A program made the position numbers and the translations under genes. A stretch of 64,000 nucleotides of DNA, taken from Arthrobacter echini (GTDB taxonomy: Bacteria > Actinomycetota > Actinomycetes > Actinomycetales > Micrococcaceae). The stretch is from assembly GCF_004803505.1 (NCBI RefSeq), contig NZ_SSWH01000005.1, forward strand, positions 62,001 to 126,000, in the 5' to 3' direction. Of this stretch, positions 56,209 through 64,000 are shown piece by piece. Each line of letters starts with the position of its first letter. The first letter of the stretch is position 1. The notes under the pieces are model-generated. The model saw only the letters and a list, made by a program, of their open reading frames with translations, had not been told where the DNA came from and did not search any database.

Positions 56209-58576
56209 CGGCCGGAATGTGGGATCCGTGATCGGGAACCCCGGAGGTCGCTGCGGCGTCGTGCTCGGAGGGCGCACGGTGCGAACTGGGCTCGAAGCGC
56301 ACGATCACCTGCTTCGACAGGGGGGTGTTGCTGCCCTGGGCCACCTCGTCGAGGGGTACCAGCACATTGGCCTCCGGGTAGTAGGCGGCCGCGCAGCCCC
56401 GGGCGGTGGGGTACGAGACCACGCGGTAGGCGCGGAGCACCCGCTGCACGCCGTCGTCGTACACGCCGTGGATGTCGATGTTCTGGCCGTCCTCCAGCCC
56501 CAGCTCGGTGATGTCCTCGGGATTGATGAACACCACGTGCCGGCCCTTCTTGATGCCCCGGTAGCGGTCGTTGTGCCCGTAGATGGTGGTGTTGAACTGA
56601 TCGTGCGAGCGCAGTGACTGCAGGATCAGCGTGCCTGCCGGGCGTTCGACGTACTCGAGATCGTTGACCGTGAGCACGGCCCTGCCCGTGGGCGTGTTGA
56701 ACGTGCGCGAGTCCCGCGGTCCGTTCGGGAGCACGAAGCCGCCGTCCTGGCGGATCTTCCGGTTGTAGTCCTCGCAGCCCTCGACCACCTGCGAGATGTG
56801 GCGACGGATGAGGTCGTAGTCCTCCTCGAAGCCCTGCCAGTCGGCGCGGATGCGATCGCCGATCGTCGCGCGGGCGAGCCTGCTGATGATCGCCGGTTCG
56901 GACAGCAGGTTCTCGGAGACGGGCTCCACGCTGCCCCAGGAGGGATGCACGGCGCAGACGGTGTCCTCCACCGAGACGAACTGCTCACCGGTGGCCTGGC
57001 GGTCGATCTCCGTCCTGCCCTTGCACGGCAGGATCAGGGCCTCCTCGCCCGTCACCACGTGCGAGCGGTTGAGCTTGATGGAGACCTGCACGCTCATGTC
57101 GGTGTTCTCGAAGGCCCTCTCGGCGACGATCGTGTCGGAGATGGCGGAGACCAGATTTCCGCCGAGTCCCATGAACACCTTGATGCGTCCCTCGGTCATG
57201 CCCTTGATGGTGTCCACGGCGTCCGTGCCGTGCTCCTGGGGCGGCTCGAAGTCGAACTCCTCGCCCAGTGTCCGGAGGAAGGACGGCGGCATCTGCTCCC
57301 AGATGCCCATGGTGCGGTCGCCCTGGACGTTGCTGTGACCGCGGATCGGGGAAGCCCCGGCGCCCGGCTTGCCCATGTTCCCGCGCAGCAGGAGGAGATT
57401 GATGATCTCCTTGATGGTGGCGACGCCCTTCTTCTGCTGCGTGATGCCCATGGCCCAGGTGATGATCACCTTGTCCGCCGCGATGTAGCGCGCCGCGAGC
57501 TCGTCGATCTCCTCGGCCCGGAGTCCGGTCGCCTCCAGCACCGCGGCGTCGTCGAGCCTGAGCAGGAACTCGCGCAGCTCGTCGAGGCCCTCGCAGTACT
57601 CGTCGAGGAACGCCTGGTCGAGCACCGTGCCGGGATTCCTCGCCTCCGCCTCGAGGACGCGCTTGGACACGGCCTGCAGCAGCGCCATGTCCCCGCCGAG
57701 GCGGATCTGCAGGAACTGGTCCGCCAGTTCGGTGCCCTTGCCGGCGACACCGCGCACCGTCTGCGGATTCTTGTAGCGCTTGAGGCCCGCCTCGGGGAGG
57801 GGATTGACGGCCACGATCCGGCCGCCGTTGCGCTTGCAGTTCTCGAGTTCGGTGAGCATGCGCGGGTGGTTGGTGCCGGGGTTCTGTCCCATCAGGATGA
57901 TCAGGTCGGCCTCGGCGTAGTCGTCGAACGTCACGGTGGCCTTACCGATGCCGATGGTCTGGCCCATCGCCCAGCCGGAGGATTCGTGGCACATGTTGGA
58001 GCAGTCGGGCAGATTGTTGGTGCCGTAGCCGCGGACGAACAGCTGGTAGAGGAATGCGGCCTCGTTGGACGTGCGGCCGCTCGTGTAGAACGCGGCCTCG
58101 TCCGGGGAGTCGAGGCTCTTCAGTTTGGTGCTGATGATGTCGAAGGCCTCGTCCCAGCTCACCGGCCGGTAGTGGTCCTCGCCTGCGGGCTTGTGGAGGG
58201 GCTCGGTGAGCCGGCCCTGCATGCCCATCCAGAACTCCGATCGTTCGCGGAGCTCCGTGAGGGAGTTCTCCGCCCAGAACCCGGTGGGAACGGTCAGGGG
58301 GGCGGCCTCCCAGGTGACGGCCTTCGCACCGTTCTCGCAGAACTCGAAGGTCTTGCGCTTGCCCGGGTCCGGCCAGGCGCAGCTCGGGCAGTCGAAGCCC
58401 TTCTTCTGGTTCATCTTCAGCACGGTCCTGGCGGTGCGTTCCACACCCATGTGCTCGAGGGCGGGCTTCATGGAGTGGTAGACGCCGGGCACACCCGCTG
58501 CCCATTCCTTCGGGCGGTCCTCCACCTGGAGATCCTTCTCGTCGGCTTCCTCTACGTGGGGTTCGTTGTGCGTCAT
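56171..58576 (-). CDS. FdhF/YdeP-family molybdopterin oxidoreductase
   Basis: 801 residues, cytoplasmic, no Tat signal. An N-terminal FeS-binding region has Cys63 and Cys66 (DCPSC) and Cys80. The molybdenum ligand is Cys196 (SNMCHESS), in place of selenocysteine in E. coli FdhH. GQNPGTNHPRMLTELE and RGNMGKPGAGASPIRGHSN are pterin-binding segments. Family members include E. coli YdeP (acid resistance) and putative formate dehydrogenases. No FeS partner subunit or fdhD is nearby, but DUF6457 is. The ATG at 58576 has GGAAGAGG upstream. The last 38 bases overlap an MFS gene. Confidence 0.9.
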   Translation of the reverse strand: MTHNEPHVEEADEKDLQVEDRPKEWAAGVPGVYHSMKPALEHMGVERTARTVLKMNQKKGFDCPSCAWPDPGKRKTFEFCENGAKAVTWEAAPLTVPTGFWAENSLTELRERSEFWMGMQGRLTEPLHKPAGEDHYRPVSWDEAFDIISTKLKSLDSPDEAAFYTSGRTSNEAAFLYQLFVRGYGTNNLPDCSNMCHESSGWAMGQTIGIGKATVTFDDYAEADLIILMGQNPGTNHPRMLTELENCKRNGGRIVAVNPLPEAGLKRYKNPQTVRGVAGKGTELADQFLQIRLGGDMALLQAVSKRVLEAEARNPGTVLDQAFLDEYCEGLDELREFLLRLDDAAVLEATGLRAEEIDELAARYIAADKVIITWAMGITQQKKGVATIKEIINLLLLRGNMGKPGAGASPIRGHSNVQGDRTMGIWEQMPPSFLRTLGEEFDFEPPQEHGTDAVDTIKGMTEGRIKVFMGLGGNLVSAISDTIVAERAFENTDMSVQVSIKLNRSHVVTGEEALILPCKGRTEIDRQATGEQFVSVEDTVCAVHPSWGSVEPVSENLLSEPAIISRLARATIGDRIRADWQGFEEDYDLIRRHISQVVEGCEDYNRKIRQDGGFVLPNGPRDSRTFNTPTGRAVLTVNDLEYVERPAGTLILQSLRSHDQFNTTIYGHNDRYRGIKKGRHVVFINPEDITELGLEDGQNIDIHGVYDDGVQRVLRAYRVVSYPTARGCAAAYYPEANVLVPLDEVAQGSNTPLSKQVIVRFEPSSHRAPSEHDAAATSGVPDHGSHIPADAGAPARETANV

Positions 58577-58777
58577 GGCGAGCGACCTCTTCCGTGCCCT
58601 GTACAGGGCGTTCCTCGGCAAAGAAGCACCCTGCCGTAGGTATCAGACCTAGCAGGAGCAGGGAGTGTATCGCAAACCACATTCGTGTCGGCGGTCACGC
58701 CGATCATGTGCCTGCCGCAGAGTTGCGCGAGATCCGGGCGCAATTACGCGGTCAGCAGCGTGATCAGCGGAGATTTG

Positions 58778-58792
58778 GTTAGTTGACCTAAC
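58778..58792. promoter_or_regulatory. MarR-type palindrome over the -35 of the efflux gene
   Basis: GTTAG-ttgac-CTAAC, 5-bp arms and 5-bp spacer, embedded in an AT-rich stretch. It overlaps the -35 hexamer TTGACC (58783-58788). TTAGN5CTAA-like sites are typical for MarR-family repressors of efflux pumps. Confidence 0.6.
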
Positions 58793-58811
58793 GAAAGTGC
58801 CCCAGTACAGT
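58783..58811 (+). promoter_or_regulatory. Promoter of the DHA2 efflux gene
   Basis: -35 TTGACC (58783-58788), exact 17-bp spacer, -10 TACAGT (58806-58811), matching sigma-70 and the actinobacterial TANNNT -10. It is the best promoter in the window. The leader to the ATG at 59002 is about 185 bases. Confidence 0.65.
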
Positions 58812-59001
58812 TACCTCCAGCAACGACATGCCCTGAGCGTGCCGTGCTTCCGGGCGTGAGGTACCCGCGGGCAGCACTTCGTGGAACACTTCTCGGACTG
58901 AAGGCCGCCGGCTCGAGGACCCGACCCACTGCACTCCGAACGGGCAGAGACGGCCGTCATCATCAGGGCCCCCGGGTCCGAGAACACGAAGGAACACGCC
59001 G

Positions 59002-60873
59002 ATGGCCATCCATCCCACGACGACGAAGCCGTCCGAGGCAGCCAAGCCCTCCGGAGCCGGGACGCCGGCGCCACCGGCGGGCGATGCCATGAGCCACCGG
59101 CAGGTCCTGCAGGCACTCACCGGCCTTCTCGCCGGTCTCTTCACGGCGATCCTCAGCAGCACGATCGTGGCGAACGCCCTGCCCACCATCATGAGCGAGC
59201 TCAACGGGTCGCAGACCGACTTCGCCTGGGTCATCACCGCGGCACTCCTCGCCAATGCCGCGACCACCCCGATCTGGGGCAAGTTCGCCGATCTCTTCGA
59301 CAAGAAGCTGCTGGTGCAGATCAGCATCGTCATCTTCGTCGCAGGGTCGGTGCTGGCGGGCTTCGCCGAGAACATCCCGCTCCTGTTGACGGCGCGGGTC
59401 ATCCAGGGTGCCGCGATGGGTGGTCTCACGGCCCTGGCCCAGGCGATCATCGGCACCATCATCGCTCCGCGGGAGCGCGGCCGGTACGCCGGGTACATGG
59501 GCGGTGTCATGGCCGTGGCGACCGCCGGCGGTCCGCTGCTGGGCGGCTTCATCGTGGATTCGCCTCTGGGCTGGCGCTGGACCTTCTTCGTGTGTGTCCC
59601 CTTCGCGATCATCGCGCTCGTGCTGCTGCAGATCACGCTCAAGCTCCCCGACACCCGCCGCAGGGCGCGCATCGACTGGCTCGGCTCCATCCTGCTGACC
59701 GCAGGGGTCAGCCTGCTGCTCATCTGGGTCTCCTTCGCGGGCAAGGAGGGCTACTACGCGTGGCTCTCCGGCGAGAGCGCTCTCATGGTCGGCGGCAGCG
59801 TGGTCCTGCTGGCACTGCTGCTCGTCGTGGAGGCACGGGTCCCCGAGCCGATCATCCCGCTGAAGATCGTCTCCCAGCGCACCACGGCCCTGGCCATCAT
59901 CGCCTCGGTCGCCGTCGGCATCGCCATGTTCGCCAGCTCCAGCTACATCGGGCAGTACTACCAGGTGGCACGCGGCGCCACGCCCACCGAGGCAGGCCTG
60001 CTCACCCTGCCCATGATCGCCGGTAACCTCATCGGTTCCATCGGTGCCGGGCAGCTCGTGACCCGGTACGGCAAGTGGAAGCGATACCTGATCGCAGGGT
60101 CGGTATTCCTGATCGTGGGACTGGGCCTGGCCGGGACGATCGACCACCTCACGGACCTGTGGCTCGTGGGCACCTACACCTTCGTCTTCGGCCTGGGGCT
60201 CGGTCTGATGCTCCAGAATCTGGTCCTCGCCGTGCAGAACACGGTTGCCGTCAGGGACATCGGCTCGGCCAGCGCGTCCGTCGCGTTCTTCCGCTCGCTG
60301 GGCGGCGCCGCCGGTGTCGCCGTCCTCGGAGCGATCCTCGCGACGCAGGTGAGCAACCGGACCGCCGACGGGCTCGCGGCCGCGGGAGTTCCCGCCGGAC
60401 CCGGTGGGGCGGCCGGTGGTTCCCTGGATCTGGTGGATCTGCCGGCACCCGTCGCCGAGATCGTCCGCAGCGCCTACGGTGACAGCACGGCCACCATCTT
60501 CATCATCACTGCCGGCATCGCCGTGATCGCCCTGGTCTGCGTGCTCTTCATCAAGGAGACCCCGCTGCGGCGCACCGTGGACATCGTCCAGCCCGCCCCG
60601 GCGAGTCCGGCGTCCTCGATCGCCTCCACCGCGCCGGGAGCCATGCCGTCGACCGACGGGTCCACCGCCCGCGCCGGCCGTACGCCTGCGGGCGACCCGG
60701 CAGGACAGCACGAGGGGGAGGCCGACGTCGTCGCCGTCCGGCCCTCGCACGGGCGGCGGAGTGCCGGGCCGCTGACCATCACCAGGGACGACGTCGAACG
60801 CGTGAAGAGCGAACTCGCCGAACTGGATGCGAGCTCGGCGGATCATGCACAGGCTCAGGCCCCGCGCCAGTAG
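59002..60873 (+). CDS. MFS multidrug efflux transporter, DHA2 (EmrB/QacA) family
   Basis: 623 residues, 14 predicted helices. Motif A: WGKFADLFDKKLL; motif C-like: GGPLLGGFIVDSPLGWRW; motif at start of helix 1: LDSTIV-like ILSSTIVANALPTI. A Pro/Ala-rich cytoplasmic tail of about 90 residues follows helix 14 and is longer than in most relatives. Likely exports drugs or toxic organics by proton exchange. It has a strong promoter overlapped by a MarR-type palindrome, so induction by substrate is expected. Confidence 0.92.
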   Translation: MAIHPTTTKPSEAAKPSGAGTPAPPAGDAMSHRQVLQALTGLLAGLFTAILSSTIVANALPTIMSELNGSQTDFAWVITAALLANAATTPIWGKFADLFDKKLLVQISIVIFVAGSVLAGFAENIPLLLTARVIQGAAMGGLTALAQAIIGTIIAPRERGRYAGYMGGVMAVATAGGPLLGGFIVDSPLGWRWTFFVCVPFAIIALVLLQITLKLPDTRRRARIDWLGSILLTAGVSLLLIWVSFAGKEGYYAWLSGESALMVGGSVVLLALLLVVEARVPEPIIPLKIVSQRTTALAIIASVAVGIAMFASSSYIGQYYQVARGATPTEAGLLTLPMIAGNLIGSIGAGQLVTRYGKWKRYLIAGSVFLIVGLGLAGTIDHLTDLWLVGTYTFVFGLGLGLMLQNLVLAVQNTVAVRDIGSASASVAFFRSLGGAAGVAVLGAILATQVSNRTADGLAAAGVPAGPGGAAGGSLDLVDLPAPVAEIVRSAYGDSTATIFIITAGIAVIALVCVLFIKETPLRRTVDIVQPAPASPASSIASTAPGAMPSTDGSTARAGRTPAGDPAGQHEGEADVVAVRPSHGRRSAGPLTITRDDVERVKSELAELDASSADHAQAQAPRQ

Positions 60874-60882
60874 CATCGAGGG

Positions 60883-61617
60883 GTGAAACCGTTCCTCCTG
60901 CTGGCCACCCGTGCCGAGAACCACGCCGCCGATGCCGAGTACGCGAGCTTCCTGCGCTTCGGTGGTCTCGCGGCATCCGAGCTGCACCGGGTCCGGTTGG
61001 AGGCCGGGCCCCTGCCCGAGGTCGATCTTGCCGACTACTCGGGGATCTTCCTCGGGGGGAGCCCGTTCAACTCCTCCGATCCCCAGGAGTTGAAGACCGG
61101 CATCCAGCACAGGGTGGAGCGTGAGCTCGCTGCTCTCCTGGACCGGGTCGTGGCGGAGGACTTCCCGTTCCTCGGTGCCTGCTACGGGGTCGGCACCCTC
61201 GGACGGCACCAGGGGGCGGTCGTGGACACCACCTACGCCGAGCCCATCGGAGCGGTGGAGATCACGGTGAACGAGGACGGCGCCGCCGACCCGCTGCTGG
61301 CAGGGCTGCCGTCGTCGTTCGCGGCCTACGTGGGGCACAAGGAGGCGTGCGCCACGCTGCCGGGATCAGCGGTGCTCCTGGCATCCTCGGCGACGTGCCC
61401 GGTCCAGATGTTCCGCGTGCGGGACAACGTGTACGCCACGCAGTTCCACCCCGAGCTCGATGTGGAGGCCCTGGTGGGTCGCATCGGCACGTATCGCCAC
61501 GCGGGCTACTTCCCGCCCGAGCAGGCCGAGGAGTACATGGAGCGGGCGCGGGCCACGGTCGTGGACCAGCCCGAGGCCATCCTGCGCGCCTTCGTCACGC
61601 GCTACGCACGCCGCTGA
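60883..61617 (+). CDS. Class I glutamine amidotransferase-like protein
   Basis: 244 residues, stand-alone GATase1 domain of the GMP-synthase-like type. Triad: Cys100 (GACYGVG), His189 and Glu191 (QFHPELD). It begins MKPFLLLATRAENHAAD. No synthetase partner is nearby; in actinobacteria such proteins sit alone with unknown amide donors or acceptors. GTG start, 9 bases after the efflux gene, so possibly co-transcribed with it. Confidence 0.87.
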   Translation: MKPFLLLATRAENHAADAEYASFLRFGGLAASELHRVRLEAGPLPEVDLADYSGIFLGGSPFNSSDPQELKTGIQHRVERELAALLDRVVAEDFPFLGACYGVGTLGRHQGAVVDTTYAEPIGAVEITVNEDGAADPLLAGLPSSFAAYVGHKEACATLPGSAVLLASSATCPVQMFRVRDNVYATQFHPELDVEALVGRIGTYRHAGYFPPEQAEEYMERARATVVDQPEAILRAFVTRYARR

Positions 61618-61768
61618 CGCCGCCGGTCGGCTTCAGCGCCCAGCTCGCCTGTTTCGTGTCGGACACGGGAGGTAGGGTCGGAGTACCTGCCGACCAGGGC
61701 TCCATGAAGAAGAGGTCACTGCCATCCGTACCGCTACACGCAAGGCCCCGAGGGGTCGCGCCGTCCCC

Positions 61769-62986
61769 GTGAACCTCGCTCCGGGAGAGCAGCGGCACCA
61801 CGAGGTCCTCATCATCGGCGGGGGGAATGCTGGCATCTCACTCGCCGGACGGCTGCGCCGCTACCGGTTCAGGGACGTGGCGGTCGTCGAGCCCAAGAGC
61901 CGCCACCTCTACCAGCCTCTGTTCTCCCACATCGCCGGCGGAACAGCGGATGCGTTCGAGGCGGTCCGCCTGCAGTCCGCCGTGACGCCCCCGGGCGTCA
62001 CCTGGATCCAGGACAAGGCCGTGGACGTCAGTGCGGACACACACACCGTCCTGTTGCACTCCGGCTCGGCCGTCACCTACGACCACCTCGTCATCTGCCC
62101 CGGTATCCAGAACGACTGGACGGCGGTCCCCGGGCTGAAGGAGGCGATGGAAGGACCTCACGGAGCCTCCAACTACGAGTACGAGCTCGCACCCAAGGCC
62201 TGGGATCTCCTCCGCACGCTGACGAGCGGGACCGTGGTCTTCACGCAACCGCCCGGACCGGCGTCATGCGCCGGAGCGGCACAGAAGCCGCTCTACCTCG
62301 CCTGCGACCACTGGCGGCGAGAAGGCGTGCTGAAGGACATCCGGGTGATCCTGGCTGTGCCGACCCCCACCATCTTCGGCATGGAGATCATCGACGAGGA
62401 GCTGAACAGGAAGACCGCGGAGTACGGCGTCGAGGTGCGCTTCAGCACGGAACTGGCCTCCGTGGAACCCGTGGGCCGTACGGTCGAGCTCGTCGGTACG
62501 GTCACCGGCGTAGCGGAAACCGTGGCCTACGACGTCCTGCACGCGGTTCCGCCGCAGTCCGCGCCCCAGTGGCTGAAGTCCACCGATCTTCCCGCCCCCG
62601 GCACCACGGACGGCTTCGTGGAGGTCGATCCCGTGATCCTGCGGCACCCGCGGTTCCCCCGGATCTGGTCGCTGGGCGACGCCGCCTCGACGCTGAACTC
62701 GAAGTCCGGCGCAGCACTGCGCGAGCAGGCCACGGTGCTGGCCAAGAACCTGCGGGCCGTCCGCAAGGGCAGGAAGCCGGGCACAGAGTACAACCAGTAC
62801 TCGGCGTGCCCCTTCGTGGTCAGCAGGAACACCGTGGTCTTCTCGGAGTTCGACGACAAGTACGATCCGATGCCCACCGTGCCGGGGTGGAACGATCTGG
62901 CCCGCGAGCGCCGACTCACGTTCATCGCCGAACGCGTCATGCTGCCGTGGGTCTACTGGAATCTGATCCTGCGCGGACGTGCCTGA
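61769..62986 (+). CDS. sqr: Sulfide:quinone oxidoreductase, type II
   Basis: Membrane-associated flavoprotein oxidising sulfide and passing electrons to the quinone pool; 405 residues. FAD motif IIGGGNAGIS (15-24). The redox cysteines of type II SQR are present: Cys167 in CAGAAQKPLY and Cys347 in SACPFVV, matching the CAGAPQK and SCP motifs of the mitochondrial enzyme. ERVMLPWVYWNLIL at the C-terminus is the amphipathic membrane anchor. GTG start at 61769 is a best guess: it has GAGGGG about 13 bases upstream. No rhodanese or persulfide dioxygenase gene is nearby. Confidence 0.9.
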   Translation: MNLAPGEQRHHEVLIIGGGNAGISLAGRLRRYRFRDVAVVEPKSRHLYQPLFSHIAGGTADAFEAVRLQSAVTPPGVTWIQDKAVDVSADTHTVLLHSGSAVTYDHLVICPGIQNDWTAVPGLKEAMEGPHGASNYEYELAPKAWDLLRTLTSGTVVFTQPPGPASCAGAAQKPLYLACDHWRREGVLKDIRVILAVPTPTIFGMEIIDEELNRKTAEYGVEVRFSTELASVEPVGRTVELVGTVTGVAETVAYDVLHAVPPQSAPQWLKSTDLPAPGTTDGFVEVDPVILRHPRFPRIWSLGDAASTLNSKSGAALREQATVLAKNLRAVRKGRKPGTEYNQYSACPFVVSRNTVVFSEFDDKYDPMPTVPGWNDLARERRLTFIAERVMLPWVYWNLILRGRA

Positions 62987-63095
62987 CCGCTGTCCACTGC
63001 AGCTGTGCACCGCCGCAGTCGTGCGGCGCCCACCCGACGGGCACCTCCGTGGGACACCGGCTGTGGGATACCGGCCCTGCTGGCCGCCGACCGGT

Positions 63096-63407
63096 CTAGT
63101 TCGTCAGATCCTGGTACTCGGGATGACGCTCGATGTACGCGGCGACGAACTGGCACTTCGGCACGACGGTGAGCTGCTGCTCACGGGCCTCGTCGAGCGC
63201 ATGACGGACCAAGGCGCTGCCGACCCCGCGGCCCTCCGCTGCGGGCTCCACCACGGTGTGCGTGAACACGATGGAGTCACCGGAGCGCTCGTAGGCTGCC
63301 GTGCCCACGCTCTCGCCGTCGAGACTGGCAGTGTACTGCTGCCCCGCTTCGTCGTTGGTGACACTCACGTCGCTGGTTCCGGACTCTTCTGTACCCTGGC
63401 TCGTCAT
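63096..63407 (-). CDS. GCN5-related N-acetyltransferase, YjdJ type (second copy)
   Basis: 103 residues, the same minimal GNAT type as at 38729: FTHTVVEPAAEGRGVGSALV with a clear Gln/Arg-Gly-x-Gly-Ser/Ala acetyl-CoA loop, VVPKCQFVAAYIERHPEYQD at the end. The ATG at 63407 begins MTSQGTEESGTSD. Substrate unknown. It converges on the sqr gene. Confidence 0.88.
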   Translation of the reverse strand: MTSQGTEESGTSDVSVTNDEAGQQYTASLDGESVGTAAYERSGDSIVFTHTVVEPAAEGRGVGSALVRHALDEAREQQLTVVPKCQFVAAYIERHPEYQDLTN

Positions 63408-63604
63408 GGGATCACTGTGGCACGGCCTCCGCGGGACGGTCAACGAGCGACGCATCAGCATGGCCCGGCGCGCCGGGACCCGCGCCACGCCCGGGCCGGG
63501 AATAGGCCTCCGCCCGGGGCTGAAAACGGGTACCGGGCTGGTCAGCCCGCCACCGAGGGCGATAGCGTCGAAGACAAGCCATCCGATCGACAGAAGGAGT
63601 TCAC

Positions 63605-64000
63605 ATGTCACGCATCGCCATCATCGGTGGACACGGAAAAGTCGCCCTCCACCTCACGAGGATCCTCACCGGGCAGGACCACCAGGTGAGTTCCATCTTC
63701 CGTAACCCGGACCATTCGGACGACGTGGAGCAGGCCGGCGCCACCCCCGTCGTCGCCGACCTCGCGGAGCTCTCCGTGGAGCAGATGGCCGACGTGCTCC
63801 GCGGGCACGACGCCGTGGTGTGGTCCGCCGGCTCGGGCGGAGGCAGCCCGGAGGCGACCTACGCCGTGGACCGCGACGCCGCGATCCGCTCGATGGATGC
63901 CGCGAAGCAGGCCGCAGTGGGCCGCTACGTCATGGTGTCCTACCTCGGAGCGGGCAAGGACCACGGGGTTCCCGAGGACAACGACTTCTTCCCCTACGCC
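63605..64000 (+). CDS. NAD(P)H-binding protein, atypical SDR (NmrA-like), cut by window edge
   Basis: 132 codons present, open at base 64000. N-terminal NAD(P) motif IAIIGGHGKVALHLTRILTG, then RNPDHSDDVEQAGATPVVAD (specificity region), VVWSAGSGGGSPEATYAVDRDAA and RYVMVSYLG, as in YwnB/NmrA-like oxidoreductases. AAGGAG lies 6 bases before the ATG. Function unknown; commonly a stress-induced reductase. Confidence 0.88.
   Translation, partial: MSRIAIIGGHGKVALHLTRILTGQDHQVSSIFRNPDHSDDVEQAGATPVVADLAELSVEQMADVLRGHDAVVWSAGSGGGSPEATYAVDRDAAIRSMDAAKQAAVGRYVMVSYLGAGKDHGVPEDNDFFPYA

Larger units (their letters stand above)
58577..59001. promoter_or_regulatory. Divergent region between the FdhF-like and DHA2 efflux genes
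   Basis: 425 bases without a gene. It contains the FdhF promoter (not resolved) and the efflux promoter and palindrome listed separately. The efflux transcript would have a leader of about 185 bases; a two-codon ATG-CCC-TGA open frame lies at 58829. Confidence 0.6.

Noticed and set aside
58963..61338. A 791-codon open frame on the - strand over the DHA2 pump and amidotransferase genes
   Set aside because: It is low-complexity and charge-biased, covers two genes with clear motifs, and shows no domain of its own.

Overview
The window is high-GC DNA with tightly packed genes, many ATGA/GTGA stop-start overlaps and frequent GTG starts. It contains an Rpf resuscitation factor with a LysM domain, an actinobacterial-type AcnA, DUF3817, DUF3253, DUF6457 and DUF5996 proteins, a CsbD protein and a fused EcfA ATPase. 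Together these point to a chromosome of the Micrococcales, most likely an Arthrobacter-like member of the Micrococcaceae. No rRNA or tRNA gene, insertion sequence, prophage, CRISPR array or classical defence island is visible. Two genes are cut by the window edges: a GH13 glycosidase at the left and an NAD(P)-binding protein at the right.

Layout. 1-7059: maltodextrin-type ABC importer (malE, malF, malG) with a cytoplasmic GH13 glycosidase, read leftward, and a LacI regulator read rightward; two LacI-type operators lie between them. 7117-9396: EAL phosphodiesterase and small stress-type proteins. 9515-12619: three-gene type III polyketide synthase / methyltransferase / flavin hydroxylase operon resembling phenolic-lipid operons. 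12819-15985: His-rich lipoprotein, Rpf, and glutathione-independent formaldehyde dehydrogenase. 16122-19853: two M20 hydrolases with an unclassified membrane protein, probably an amino-acid-derivative scavenging operon. 20127-24275: SDR, YegP-like protein and aconitase. 24376-29292: GntR regulator, nucleoside hydrolase and a complete ECF transporter. 29334-36504: hydrolase, SWIM/SNF2 helicase, Na+/H+ antiporter, luciferase-like oxidoreductase and a cold-shock gene with a long leader. 36573-37260: no intact gene, but a decayed helicase fragment. 37280-46606: mostly small housekeeping and stress genes (CsbD, pirin plus AhpD-like, isochorismatase-like, DUF1275, DUF5996, 2-oxoglutarate dioxygenase, acetyltransferases). 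46603-48569: NatAB-like ABC exporter. 48712-53152: a VirS/MymA-like locus with an FMO, an SDR-hydrolase fusion and a divergent AraC regulator. 53100-58576: two MFS transporters, DUF6457 and a YdeP/FdhF-type molybdoenzyme. 59002-64000: DHA2 efflux pump, glutamine amidotransferase, type II sulfide:quinone oxidoreductase, acetyltransferase and a partial NAD(P)-binding protein.

How the genes work together. Several blocks read as self-contained pathways with local control: maltodextrin uptake and cleavage under LacI control; nucleoside cleavage joined to ECF import; peptide-like or carbamoyl-amino-acid hydrolysis joined to a membrane protein; lipid-derived phenol synthesis; and an AraC-controlled oxidation/hydrolysis route. 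I found no clear new multi-gene system. The best leads are: an ECF ATPase whose first domain has its switch-histidine region replaced by a tandem repeat, matched by a degenerate signature in the second domain; the SDR-hydrolase fusion with an FMO whose BVMO-type fingerprint has Arg in place of His; the unclassified membrane protein in the M20 operon; and palindromes at several promoters, including those of aconitase and the efflux pump.
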